Below are positions 8,933 through 18,004 of a DNA stretch of 64,000 nt, in pieces. Below the pieces are notes generated by a model that saw only the letters and a list, made by a program, of their open reading frames with translations, was not told where the DNA came from and ran no database searches. How positions within the stretch are numbered: position 1 is the stretch's first letter; each line of letters opens with the position of its first letter. Source of the stretch: Salinicola aestuarinus (GTDB lineage: Bacteria; Pseudomonadota; Gammaproteobacteria; Pseudomonadales; Halomonadaceae); contig NZ_PZJP01000006.1 of assembly GCF_003206645.1 (NCBI RefSeq), positions 200,434 through 264,433 of the forward strand, written 5' to 3'. The position numbers were made by a program, and so were the translations under genes.

Positions 8933-10885
8933 TCATTCATCACGATGACGACTATCAATCAACTCCTCGACGACACTGGGGTCGGCAAGCGTCGACGTGT
9001 CGCCTAGCCCGTCGGTCTCGTTCGCGGCGATCTTCCGCAGGATACGCCGCATGATCTTGCCCGAGCGCGTCTTGGGAAGTCCCGGCGCCCATTGAATGGC
9101 ATCCGGCGTGGCAATGGGACCGATATCCTTGCGCACCCACTGTTTGAGTTCGTGTTTGAGCTCATCGGTGGGTTCCACGTCATCGTTCAACGTGACGTAA
9201 ACGTAGATGCCCTGCCCTTTGATGTCGTGCGGAAAACCGACCACCGCCGCTTCGGCGACGGCGCTGTGCGCCACCAGCGATGATTCGATTTCAGCGGTGC
9301 CCATACGGTGCCCCGAGACGTTGAGCACATCGTCGATACGCCCGGTGATCCAGTAGTCGCCATCCTCGTCGCGCCGACAGCCATCCCCGGTGAAGTAGAC
9401 ACCCTCGTAGGTCGAGAAGTAGGTCTGCACGAACCGTTCATGATTATTCCAGATAGAGCGCGCCTGACCCGGCCAGGAGTCGAGAATCACCAGATTTCCC
9501 TCGGTGGCGCCCTCGAGTCTTTTGCCCTCGTTGTCGACCAGCGCAGGCTGAACGCCGAAAAAGGGCTTAGTGGCACAACCGGGCTTGAGATCGGTCGCTC
9601 CCGGCAGCGGCGTGATCATGTGCCCGCCGGTTTCGGTCTGCCACCAGGTGTCCATGATCGGGCAGCGTGAGTTACCGATGACACGATAGAACCAGTCCCA
9701 GGCTTCGGGATTGATCGGCTCGCCCACCGTACCGAGAACGCGCAGCGTCTCGCGACGACTGTCATCCATGATGTGCTCACCGTGTGCCATCAGCGAGCGA
9801 ATGGCGGTCGGCGACGTATAGAGAATGGCGACGTCGTGCTTGTCGACGATGCGTCCGAGTCGCCCGTGATCCGGGTAGGTCGGTACGCCTTCGAACATCA
9901 GCGTGGTGGCACCGTTCGCCAGCGGTCCATAGACGATGTAGCTGTGTCCGGTGATCCAGCCGACATCGGCCGCGCACCAGTAGACTTCTCCATCGCGATA
10001 ATCGAAAACACTCCGATGCGTCAGCGCCGAGTAGAGCAGGTAGCCGCCGCAGGTGTGTTTGAGTCCCTTCGGGGTGCCCGTGGAACCGGAGGTATACAGG
10101 ATGAACAGCGGGTCTTCCGCGTTCATCGTCTCCGCAGGACACTCGGTCGATTGCGCGTCCACCAGTTCATCGAACCAGCGATCTCGCGACGCCTGCCACT
10201 CGATGTCGCCCCCCGTGCGGCGAAGCACGATGACCGACTCGACGATATCGGTGCCATCCCGCGTCAGTGCCGCATCGACGTTCTCCTTGAGCGGCACCTG
10301 CTTGCCACCGCGCACCGATTCATCGGCAGTGATGACCAAGCGCGACTGCGAGTCGACGATTCGGCCGGCCAGCGCATCCGGCGAGAATCCGCCGAAGACG
10401 ACAGAATGGACCGCGCCGATACGGGCACAGGCGAGCATCGCCATGGCCGCCTCGGGCACCATCGGCATGTACAGCGTCACCGTATCGCCCTTGCCGATCC
10501 CGAGCGACTTGTACGCATTGGCGAGCTGACACACCCTGGCGTGCAACTCACGATAGGTAATGACCTTATCCTGCTCGGGGTCGTCACCTTCCCAGATGAT
10601 GGCCGCCTGATCGCCTCGGGTCTCGAGGTGACGGTCGAGGCAGTTCTCGGCAACGTTGAGTTCGCCATCCTCGAACCAGCGGATGTCGACATTGTCGGAG
10701 GCAAACGACGTGTTCTTGATTCGGCTCGGCTCTCGCGACCAGCTCAGGCTCCTGGCCTGCTCACGCCAGAACCCTTCCGGGTCCTCCACCGACTGGCGGT
10801 AGAGCGTCTCGTAACGCTCACGATCGATACTGGCGTTCGCCGACACCTGCTCGTCGACGGGATACACGCGTTTCGAATCGCTCAT
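8933..10885 (-). CDS. acs: Acetyl-CoA synthetase (AMP-forming)
   Basis: Activates acetate to acetyl-CoA through acetyl-AMP, the high-affinity route of acetate assimilation. The 650-aa length matches bacterial Acs. Visible motifs are the AMP-binding signature [34 protein letters not shown], the hinge/adenylate motif [31 protein letters not shown], and the C-terminal [11 protein letters not shown] whose Lys is the known reversible acetylation site. The start at 10885 follows GAGGGGAGG. The response-regulator gene downstream suggests CrbR-type control, and the unusual block at 10999-11015 may be its site. Assignment is secure. Confidence 0.97.
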   Translation of the reverse strand: MSDSKRVYPVDEQVSANASIDRERYETLYRQSVEDPEGFWREQARSLSWSREPSRIKNTSFASDNVDIRWFEDGELNVAENCLDRHLETRGDQAAIIWEGDDPEQDKVITYRELHARVCQLANAYKSLGIGKGDTVTLYMPMVPEAAMAMLACARIGAVHSVVFGGFSPDALAGRIVDSQSRLVITADESVRGGKQVPLKENVDAALTRDGTDIVESVIVLRRTGGDIEWQASRDRWFDELVDAQSTECPAETMNAEDPLFILYTSGSTGTPKGLKHTCGGYLLYSALTHRSVFDYRDGEVYWCAADVGWITGHSYIVYGPLANGATTLMFEGVPTYPDHGRLGRIVDKHDVAILYTSPTAIRSLMAHGEHIMDDSRRETLRVLGTVGEPINPEAWDWFYRVIGNSRCPIMDTWWQTETGGHMITPLPGATDLKPGCATKPFFGVQPALVDNEGKRLEGATEGNLVILDSWPGQARSIWNNHERFVQTYFSTYEGVYFTGDGCRRDEDGDYWITGRIDDVLNVSGHRMGTAEIESSLVAHSAVAEAAVVGFPHDIKGQGIYVYVTLNDDVEPTDELKHELKQWVRKDIGPIATPDAIQWAPGLPKTRSGKIMRRILRKIAANETDGLGDTSTLADPSVVEELIDSRHRDE

Positions 10886-10980
10886 TCCAGCCTCCCCTCG
10901 TTCTCGGTTTCGGTACCCGCTCGGATTGAAAGCCTAATTGGCTCAATGTGATAGCGGTCTGGGTTAACTCTCTCTCCAGC

Positions 10981-11015
10981 ATATAACGCCGGTGTCGGTA
11001 CCCCCCTATTAGACC
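10981..11015 (-). promoter_or_regulatory. Candidate acs promoter with upstream C-rich element
   Basis: On the minus strand a TTATAT hexamer (10986-10981) could serve as the -10 about 95 bp before acs. The -35 region has no good TTGACA; instead the block TACCCCCCTATTAGACC (plus strand 10999-11015) occupies that place. This is what an activator-dependent promoter would look like. Confidence 0.35.
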
Positions 11016-11031
11016 TTTGTCGCAATCGGCG

Positions 11032-11619
11032 TCAGCCGGGCGCGGAAGCCGTCTCGGCAGCGTCGGCCCTGCGGTCGAAGACCAGCGGCGCGCCGCAGCG
11101 ACGACAGGCATAGCGCGAGCCGCGTCGCGCCATCGCATGGCGACGGGACGTGAAGGCGTGCCTCGTATCGCAGTGGCAACGATAAAGGTAGGGCTGCGGG
11201 CTTGCCTGCGAGACATCGAGACGATGGGTGACGTTCGGCGCCACCCCGAACAGGTCACGCATCACTCTCTGCCACTCCCGCCCGTGCGGCCTCGCACGCC
11301 GCCCCTCCTTGAGATGGAAGACCAGCCAGTGCGCCATCTCGTGGGCGACGATCTCATCGAAAAAGACGCGCCGATTATCGGCCAGCAGCACCGTGTTGAA
11401 GCGTAGCCCACCGCGGCCATAGTGCGCCTGTCCGGCGCTGCGACCTCTGAGATCAAACCAGACATGCGGTCGCGGTAGCTCAGGATGCACCTCTCGGGCT
11501 AACCGCCAGGCCGCTTCAACTCGCGCCATCAGGCAGTTCCGCAGCGCCGTCTCATCGAGGGCCTCCAGCTCGGCGGCGTCGCTCGTGGGCAGTGCGGGGA
11601 TCAAGGCAGAGAAAGACAT
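11032..11619 (-). CDS. SprT-like zinc metalloprotease family protein
   Basis: 195-aa SprT-like protein. The zinc site HEMAHW (about residues 92-97) and a following His supply the metal ligands. A C-terminal zinc-ribbon-like part carries CHC (YRCHCDTRHAFTSRRH) and CRRC (YACRRCGAPLVFDR), matching the SprT zinc-beta-ribbon. SprT/Spartan relatives include a DNA-protein-crosslink protease in eukaryotes; the bacterial role is not well defined. The ATG at 11619 has a TTGGAG ribosome binding site. It lies downstream of, and opposite in strand to, the yecA-like gene, and about 146 bp from acs. Confidence 0.85.
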   Translation of the reverse strand: MSFSALIPALPTSDAAELEALDETALRNCLMARVEAAWRLAREVHPELPRPHVWFDLRGRSAGQAHYGRGGLRFNTVLLADNRRVFFDEIVAHEMAHWLVFHLKEGRRARPHGREWQRVMRDLFGVAPNVTHRLDVSQASPQPYLYRCHCDTRHAFTSRRHAMARRGSRYACRRCGAPLVFDRRADAAETASAPG

Positions 11620-11780
11620 GACACTCCAACCGGCAGTGGCGAGCTTGCCACCCTCAGGACATGAAACGATCGCGGGCGCGGCGCTCGCGGCGGGAATGAT
11701 AGAATGACGCTAGAGAATAACGGCGTCCAGTTCGATGCCGGCGCTCACCCCCAGCCAACCCCGCTTGAATGGAGCCCCCC

Positions 11781-12461
11781 ATGTCCGAGAGCCGAGAGCC
11801 CGTCACGCCAGACGAAGCCATCGATAGCCGGCCGCCGCTGGACGACGACGCCCTGGCCCGACTCGACGAGTCCCTGTCGCCGGAAACCCTCGGCGAAGAC
11901 GCTCCGGACGTGGTCACCGCTCACGGTTTCCTGGTCGCGCTCGCCGTGGCGCCCAACCCGATCCCGCCGGAGCGCTGGGTGCCGGAACTGTTCGACGGCG
12001 AACCCGCCTTTGACAGCGATTCCGAGCGTGACGAGACCCTGCAGCTGTTGCAGGCGCTCAAGGCGAACGCCGGTGAGATCCTCGAGCGCGGCAACTGGGT
12101 CGAGCTGCCCTTCGATACCGAACTCGACGACGAGGGGGATACCGCCGCCGCCATCGAAGACTGGTGCGCGGGGTTCATGCTCGGCGTCTTTCTGGACGAA
12201 TCCGCCTGGTTCGCCCAGGACGAAGCGCACGTCGCTGCCCTGCTGCTGCCCTTCATGGCGCTTTCCGGGCTGTTCGACGACGAGCCGGAGATGAGCGAAA
12301 TGGTCGACGACGATTCCCAGTTCACGACGCTCGCCGGACAGCTTCCGGAGCTGACGCTGGATCTCTACCTGCACTTTCGGATTCCGCCGGAGCCTCCCAA
12401 GCCGGCATCCAAGGGCGCGCCCAAGCGTCAGAATCGTCGCGGCGGGCGCGGCAAGCGCTGA
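11781..12461 (+). CDS. YecA/UPF0149 family protein
   Basis: 226-aa acidic protein of the UPF0149 (YecA/YgfB) family. The helical core GFLVALAVAPNPIPPERWVPELF and WCAGFMLGVFLDESAWF, with the later FMALSGLFDDEPEMSEM, is characteristic. It lacks the C-terminal SEC-C zinc motif found in some YecA proteins and instead ends in a short basic tail (KGAPKRQNRRGGRGKR) that could bind nucleic acid. The start at 11781 is chosen over an ATG 12 bp upstream because GGAG lies at 6 nt spacing. Function is unknown. It converges on the PLD gene with a 9-bp gap. Confidence 0.85.
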   Translation: MSESREPVTPDEAIDSRPPLDDDALARLDESLSPETLGEDAPDVVTAHGFLVALAVAPNPIPPERWVPELFDGEPAFDSDSERDETLQLLQALKANAGEILERGNWVELPFDTELDDEGDTAAAIEDWCAGFMLGVFLDESAWFAQDEAHVAALLLPFMALSGLFDDEPEMSEMVDDDSQFTTLAGQLPELTLDLYLHFRIPPEPPKPASKGAPKRQNRRGGRGKR

Positions 12462-12470
12462 CACCCGCGA

Positions 12471-13598
12471 CTACTTGAGTCGTGTCACCCAGGCGTTGAG
12501 CGTTCCGAACCCCCACTCCCGCAGGCGCTGATACCAGGGACGGCGCGCCCAGGCATCAGCGTCGATGCGGCGGCTGGCGGCGAAGTTACGCTCGAACAGC
12601 GCCACGACTTCGGCGGCGAAGGCAGCGTCCTCGATCTCCTGGTTGGCCTCTAGATTCCACTGCAGGCTCCAGTGATCGAAGTTGCAGGAGCCCAGAGAGA
12701 CCCAGTCGTCGGCGACGCTGAACTTCGCGTGAATGAAATTGGGCTGGAATTCGTAGATGGTCACCCCCGCTTTCAGCAGCCGGGAGTAGAAACGCTGCCC
12801 GGCGTAGCGCACCCCGGGATGGTCGTGACGCGAGCCCGCCAGCAGCAGTCGGACATCGACGCCGCGACGCGACGCTCTCGCTAACTGACGCCGCAGGCTG
12901 AGGGTCGGCACGAAGTAGGGCGTGCAGAGCCACACTCTCTGCTTGGCGGTGCCGATCCGCCCGTGCAGCGAGTGCCGGATGGCTTGATAGCGGTGTCCGC
13001 GTCCGGCAATGACGCGCCCGCGCGCCGGCCGCTGAGCCGTCAACGGCGGCGGTGTCGGCAACTCGAGTCGAGACGACCGCCGCTGGCGAAGACGGTCACC
13101 CCGCGTCAATGATGACTCCCACACTTGAACGAAGAGCCGCATCCAGTCGGTGACGACCGGCCCGCGAATTCGAACGGCCACTTCGTACCACGCCTCAACG
13201 AACTCATCGACGACGCCGAATCCGCCGGTAAAGGCAGTCTCGCCGTCCACCACCACCAGTTTTCGGTGATCGCGCATCAAATTGCCGCCGAGTCGCGTGA
13301 CCGACAGCGGATTGAAGAACCGTAGCTCGACTCCCCCCTGCTGCAGTCGCTGCCGATCGCCACGCGAAAGCCCCATGCTGCCTACACCGTCGAGCATCAG
13401 ATTGACCGTTACGCCTCGCGCGACGGCATCGACAAGCCCCGTGATGAACTGCGCGGCAAGCTCACCGGACTCCATGAGATAGAGTTCGATCCAGAGAAAC
13501 CGCCGGGCACCGGCGATCGCCTCGCGCATCGCCGGCCAGAATCGCTTCCCTTCCGGCAATAGGTCGAACCGGTTGTCTGACTTCCACGTTGCGCTCAT
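12471..13598 (-). CDS. Phospholipase D-family cardiolipin synthase (ClsB-like)
   Basis: 375-aa protein with two HKD motifs: HRKLVVVDGETAFTGG at about residue 111 and HAKFSVADDWVSLGSCNFD at about residue 290. Two HKD sites without N-terminal membrane helices is the ClsB/YbhO layout, so condensation of phosphatidylglycerol to cardiolipin is the likely reaction; another PLD-type phosphatidyltransferase is possible. The ATG at 13598 is the only sensible start but its AAGGAG lies 13 nt away, longer than ideal. Divergent from plsB, another phospholipid gene, with 119 bp between the starts. Confidence 0.88.
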   Translation of the reverse strand: MSATWKSDNRFDLLPEGKRFWPAMREAIAGARRFLWIELYLMESGELAAQFITGLVDAVARGVTVNLMLDGVGSMGLSRGDRQRLQQGGVELRFFNPLSVTRLGGNLMRDHRKLVVVDGETAFTGGFGVVDEFVEAWYEVAVRIRGPVVTDWMRLFVQVWESSLTRGDRLRQRRSSRLELPTPPPLTAQRPARGRVIAGRGHRYQAIRHSLHGRIGTAKQRVWLCTPYFVPTLSLRRQLARASRRGVDVRLLLAGSRHDHPGVRYAGQRFYSRLLKAGVTIYEFQPNFIHAKFSVADDWVSLGSCNFDHWSLQWNLEANQEIEDAAFAAEVVALFERNFAASRRIDADAWARRPWYQRLREWGFGTLNAWVTRLK

Positions 13599-13717
13599 CG
13601 CACTCGACTCGCTCCTTGAGACGGCGATTGACGCACGTTTGTCACGCTGGGGGAAGGCCGCGTCGTCGGTTGCCCGCGTTGCCGCTATACTCGTGTTTTT
13701 GCAAGGGATATCCGTTC

Positions 13718-16141
13718 ATGACGAGAGTACGCACGCGACGTCGGTTCGGCTATCGTCTCGCCACCCGCGCCCTCGATGGCTGGCTCGATTTCCGTCTCAT
13801 CGAACCGGAACCGCCAAGGGTCGAGGCCGAGCTGCCGACGGTCTATGTCATGCCACACCCGGCCTTGAGCGATGAAGTGGCGGTCTCGCAGCTGACCCAG
13901 CGCCTCGGCCTGCCTGACGCCTCTTGCCCGGTCACGATCGGCGACATCACGCTCCCCGGCTGCATCGCGCTACCCGACCCGCGCCGAAGCGGGCGCGCGC
14001 GGGCTAAACGGGCCGGCGTCTTCGAGCCACTGCTGGAGACGCTGTCGCGCCATCCCGAACTCGATGTTCAGCTGGTGCCGATCAGCGTGTTCTGGAGCCG
14101 CGCCCCGGCCAAGGAGTTCGGTTTCTGGAAGATGCTCGCCGCCGATGACTGGGCCTGGAGCGGACGCCTGCGCCGTCTGCTGTCGGTCGTCGTCAACGGT
14201 CGCCAGCTGGAGGCTCACTTCGGCCAGCCGATTCGGCTGCGTGCGCTGGTCGACGAAACGCCCTCGCTGCTGCCCCGCAAGATCGCTCGCGTCCTGCGCG
14301 TCCATTTTCGTCGTATTCGCACCCGCGTACTCGGCCCCGACCTCTCCCACCGGCGGACGCTGGTGCGCGGTGTTGTCAGCAGTCGGGCCGTGCAGCAGAC
14401 GCTGCAGGAAACGGCCCAGGCGAACGCCACGTCGCTGGATAAAGAGCGGCGGCGAGCGGAACGCTACGCCCGGGAGATTGCCTCCAACATGTCGTACCCG
14501 GTGCTTCGCTTCTGCTACCAGCTTCTCAAGCGACTCTGGAACCGACTCTATGACGGCGTGGATGTCCATGGGCTCGACGCCGTCAAGGCGATCGCCGGCG
14601 ACAAGACGCTCGTTTACGTGCCCTGTCACCGAAGCCATATCGATTATCTGCTGCTCTCCTATGTGCTCTACCGGGAGGGGCTGATGCCGCCCCATGTAGC
14701 GGCCGGACGCAATCTGGACATGCCGCTGGTTGGCCCCCTGCTGCGCCGCGGTGGTGCATTCTTTCTGCGCCGCAGCTTCAAGGACAATCGGCTCTACGCC
14801 AGCGTATTCAACGAGTACCTGCATCGCCTGATCGAGGGCGGTCACCCCGTCGAGTACTTCATCGAGGGCGGACGATCGCGCACGGGCCGCATGCTCTCGC
14901 CGCGCCCGGGCATGCTGTCGATGACGCTACGCTCTTACCTGCGCGACCCCGTGCGCGATGTCGCTTTCGTGCCCGTCCATGTCGGCTACGAAAAGGTTAT
15001 CGAGAGCAACGCCTACCTGCGCGAGCTTAGGGGCGAGGCCAAACAGAAAGAGTCGCCTTTCGCGCTGGTTCACGCCCTGCGTCATCTACGCAAACCTCAC
15101 GGCCGAGTCACGGTCAACGTCGGCGAGCCACTCTCGCTGAGGGCATTCTTGAATGACAGAGCCCCTCTCTGGGAGCAACAGCGCGAGCAGACCCGGCCCG
15201 AATGGCTCACCGACATCGTGCCGGCGCTCGGCGAGACGTTGGCACAGCGGATCAACGCCGCCGCCAGCCTCAATGCCATCTCGCTGGTGGCGATGGCGCT
15301 GCTGGCCACGCCCCATCACACCCTCGAGGCGGATCTGCTCAGGGAGCACATCGCCCTGCTGGTCCGTCTGCAGCAGGCGGTGCCGGCCAGCGACCGCCTG
15401 ACCTTGCCGGCAGGCGAGCCGGAGGCGTGGCTCGAGCATGCCGTCGATCTCGGTTTTGTGACCCGCCAGCCACAGGCACTGGGCGAACTGATTACGGCCT
15501 CATCGGAGCAGGCAACCCTTTTGACCTGGTACCGCAATGGGGCGCTGCACCTTTTCACGCACATTGGCCTCATCGCTTTTGCCTTTCGCAACAACACGGC
15601 CTTCACGCTCGACACCCTGGAGGCGATGCTGGCACCCGCTTGGCCGCTGCTTGCGCGTGAGTTGCACTTCCCGGCCCCCGACTCTCCCGGTGAATGCCTG
15701 CAACGAACGCTCGCAGCGCTGGGTGCCGAGGATCTGTTGCAACACCAAACCGGGGAGTGGTGCCGCCAGCCGGGGCATCTCCCCTCGAGCGAGCACCTGC
15801 GACTGCTCGGTCAGCTGGTGCAACCCACGCTCGAGCGTGCCTACCTGCTCGTCGCCATCCTGCTGCGGCACGCCAGCGGTACCCTGACGCGAGACTCGCT
15901 GGAGGAACATGGCCGGCATCTTGCCGAGCGGCTCACGCTACTGGCAGGGCTCGATGCCCCTGAGTTCTTCGACAAGCGGCTATTCAGTGACATCCTCGAC
16001 ACGCTGATGGCCCAGGGTTGGCTGACGCTGAAGAATGAACGCCTTCATTATCCCCAGGCGCTGCCCGAGGCCCAGGCGCGCAGTCGAGCGCTCTTCGACC
16101 CGGAGCTTCGCCACCGAATCGTCCGGCTCGCCGAACGCTGA
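13718..16141 (+). CDS. plsB: Glycerol-3-phosphate 1-O-acyltransferase
   Basis: First step of phospholipid synthesis, acylating sn-glycerol 3-phosphate at the inner membrane. At 807 aa it has the same length as E. coli PlsB. The acyltransferase block I motif HRSHID puts His304 and Asp309 almost exactly at the E. coli positions; block III is seen in YFIEGGRSRTGRML and block IV in VAFVPVHVGYEKVIE. The ATG at 13718 has AAGGGA at 9 nt; the frame is open for 43 codons upstream but these overlap the divergent cls start region. Assignment is secure. Confidence 0.96.
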   Translation: MTRVRTRRRFGYRLATRALDGWLDFRLIEPEPPRVEAELPTVYVMPHPALSDEVAVSQLTQRLGLPDASCPVTIGDITLPGCIALPDPRRSGRARAKRAGVFEPLLETLSRHPELDVQLVPISVFWSRAPAKEFGFWKMLAADDWAWSGRLRRLLSVVVNGRQLEAHFGQPIRLRALVDETPSLLPRKIARVLRVHFRRIRTRVLGPDLSHRRTLVRGVVSSRAVQQTLQETAQANATSLDKERRRAERYAREIASNMSYPVLRFCYQLLKRLWNRLYDGVDVHGLDAVKAIAGDKTLVYVPCHRSHIDYLLLSYVLYREGLMPPHVAAGRNLDMPLVGPLLRRGGAFFLRRSFKDNRLYASVFNEYLHRLIEGGHPVEYFIEGGRSRTGRMLSPRPGMLSMTLRSYLRDPVRDVAFVPVHVGYEKVIESNAYLRELRGEAKQKESPFALVHALRHLRKPHGRVTVNVGEPLSLRAFLNDRAPLWEQQREQTRPEWLTDIVPALGETLAQRINAAASLNAISLVAMALLATPHHTLEADLLREHIALLVRLQQAVPASDRLTLPAGEPEAWLEHAVDLGFVTRQPQALGELITASSEQATLLTWYRNGALHLFTHIGLIAFAFRNNTAFTLDTLEAMLAPAWPLLARELHFPAPDSPGECLQRTLAALGAEDLLQHQTGEWCRQPGHLPSSEHLRLLGQLVQPTLERAYLLVAILLRHASGTLTRDSLEEHGRHLAERLTLLAGLDAPEFFDKRLFSDILDTLMAQGWLTLKNERLHYPQALPEAQARSRALFDPELRHRIVRLAER

Positions 16142-16489
16142 GGGGATTGCAGTCATCGGGCGTCGGCTGGCTCGCCCCTATCCACCTGGCACGTTGAGAT
16201 CTCGGGACAGCCCACCGCCGCTCTCTAGCGACAGCCTTCGGGGTGGCGATGCCGTCCGAAATCTCGCTGCGCGCAAGGCAAACCTGGCCTGAGTGGCTAT
16301 CCACAATCGCCCGGAGGTTTAGACCCTGCCGGTGCAGTGAGGCTTTCCAGATCCGATGCAGGGAGGAATCGGCGACACCGTAAGCCATGGCACTTCCCCC
16401 GCCGACGTTTCGACCAGCCACAAAAAAGCCGGCCCCGAGGGGCCGGCTTCGTTCGATGGAGCGGTCGTGACCGCCCAGATCGTTTCAGC
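16142..16489. other. 348-bp intergenic region between convergent plsB and porin genes
   Basis: Contains the porin terminator near its right end (16426-16449). I see no coding frame with a credible start or ribosome binding site in the remainder, and no clear terminator immediately after plsB. Confidence 0.5.
16426..16449 (-). terminator. Intrinsic terminator of the porin gene
   Basis: Perfect stem AAGCCGGCCCC (16426-16436) and GGGGCCGGCTT (16439-16449); the innermost pairs must open to make a loop. On the minus strand it is followed by a run of six T residues, a strong intrinsic terminator 40 bp past the porin stop codon. Confidence 0.9.
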
Positions 16490-17590
16490 TTAGAAGCTGT
16501 AGACGGCACCGACGGCAACACCGTCGCCTTCGTCGTCCTGACGGTCACGCAGTGCACCTTCGATGAAGGTGTACATCGCCGGAGAGATGTTGTAAGTCAC
16601 ACCGCCGACGATTTCGTTGGCGGAGTCATCACCGTTGAGGAACTCGGAACCGTCTTCAACGTCGATGTACTGGTAGGCACCGTAGATGTCACCAGCGAAG
16701 TTGTCGGCAAATGCGTAGCCGTAGCGCGCGCCGAGTGCGTAGAAGTCAGCATCGGCATCGCCCTGGTCGCTGTCGAAACGCTCGACCTTGGCGGAGACAC
16801 GCAGCGTGTCGATGGTGTACTGCGCGGTCACACCGTACTGGTCGCCAGCGTCGAAGCTGTTACCGGTGCTGGTATATTCGCCGTCGTAGTTGTCGAGGTC
16901 GTCGTAGACGGCCGCGATGGAGAACGCGCCAACGGCATACTTCAGGCCGCCGAAGAAGGAAGCGTTGCTATCATCACGGTCAAGTTCTACATCGTCGCCG
17001 GCGGAATTTTCAACGGTGTACGAGTCGTTGTCACCCTTGAACTGGGTACCCACGGCGAACTGCAGGCCACCCCAGACCGGAGACATGTACTGGAACTTGT
17101 CGCCTTCCCGGTCGTCGGTGCCGTAGACAGCATCGTCGGTGAATCGCGTGAGGGCTGCACCGCTGGAGTCGCTGACGTCGAAGTATTCGTTGTTCGAGAT
17201 CGGATCCTGGATCCAGTCGTCGATCAGCGGATCCCAGGAACCGAGGCGGGCATCACCGAAGTTGCCTTTCAGACCCAGATAAGCCTGGTCGCCGTCGTTC
17301 AGGCCGCCGCCAACTTTCTCTTCGTCGGCGTCGTGCTCGAACTCGGCCTTGAAGTAGCCGGTCAGGCCCGGGTTGATGATGTGCTGGCCAGAGAAACCAA
17401 CGGTAGAACCGTTGTCCTGCAGCTCATCGCGGGACTCGCCGTCGGTATCGTTGACCGCGGAGTAGGCGATCTGGATGTTGCCGTAGATGTCGAGCTGCGT
17501 GCCGTCCTGGTTGTAGACAGTCGCTGCCTGAGCTGCGGCGGAGGCGCCCAGGGCACCAGCAATAGCAGTCGCTAAGAGCGTCTTTTTCAT
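16490..17590 (-). CDS. General outer-membrane porin (Gram-negative porin family)
   Basis: 366-aa beta-barrel porin. A Sec signal peptide with a KK start and cleavage after AAAQA (about residue 22) is followed by TVYNQDGTQLDIYGNIQIAYS, the typical first strand of proteobacterial trimeric porins. It ends in YSF, with the terminal Phe needed for BAM recognition. Alternating strands and acidic loops (for example VEDGSEFLNGDDSANE) run through the chain; the strong acidity fits a halophile. The ATG has GGAACC as a moderate ribosome binding site. It stands alone with its own promoter and strong terminator, as expected for an abundant protein. Substrate specificity cannot be read. Confidence 0.92.
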   Translation of the reverse strand: MKKTLLATAIAGALGASAAAQAATVYNQDGTQLDIYGNIQIAYSAVNDTDGESRDELQDNGSTVGFSGQHIINPGLTGYFKAEFEHDADEEKVGGGLNDGDQAYLGLKGNFGDARLGSWDPLIDDWIQDPISNNEYFDVSDSSGAALTRFTDDAVYGTDDREGDKFQYMSPVWGGLQFAVGTQFKGDNDSYTVENSAGDDVELDRDDSNASFFGGLKYAVGAFSIAAVYDDLDNYDGEYTSTGNSFDAGDQYGVTAQYTIDTLRVSAKVERFDSDQGDADADFYALGARYGYAFADNFAGDIYGAYQYIDVEDGSEFLNGDDSANEIVGGVTYNISPAMYTFIEGALRDRQDDEGDGVAVGAVYSF

Positions 17591-18004
17591 CGCGATAGGT
17601 TCCTTTAACTAGCTTACTGTTCGATCGTGTCTGCAAATGCAGTCGGCTTCGGCATCCTCAACCAGCATCGTCACGCGAACGAATGACGGCTGCGGAACTC
17701 TGAAGCCTTGTTATTGTCCAATGCTCGCCGGAAAACCATATACCGGGGATTCCGCGAACGCAACAAGAAAAAAACACTGTTTTCGTTGCCCGCTGATTGT
17801 GCCTGATTCACAGCGTCAAGCGCCACCATAACGACCTGGCGCCAGGCACACGCGCTGCCAACCTACCCTCAATACGTTTCAACTCAATGACATACGAAGG
17901 TCAGGCGCGGGCCTGGCCCGCTGCCGGCAACCCGCTCCACCGCCCCCGATGCAAGCCACCACGCGCTCGCGCCACGTCGATCTCCTGCCAACGTGTCACC
18001 GGTC
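17591..18004. other. 414-bp intergenic region upstream of the porin gene
   Basis: Holds the candidate porin promoter (17737-17766) and a leader of roughly 140 nt. The part beyond about 17830, next to the proQ-like stop codon, shows no gene or terminator that I can support. A small regulatory RNA in this stretch cannot be excluded from sequence reading alone. Confidence 0.4.
17737..17766 (-). promoter_or_regulatory. Candidate porin promoter
   Basis: On the minus strand TTGTTG (17766-17761) and TATATG (17742-17737) are 18 bp apart, with an A/T-rich tract just upstream that could act as an UP element. The start point would leave a leader of about 140 nt, long enough for sRNA control of the kind common in porin mRNAs. 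Confidence 0.4.
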
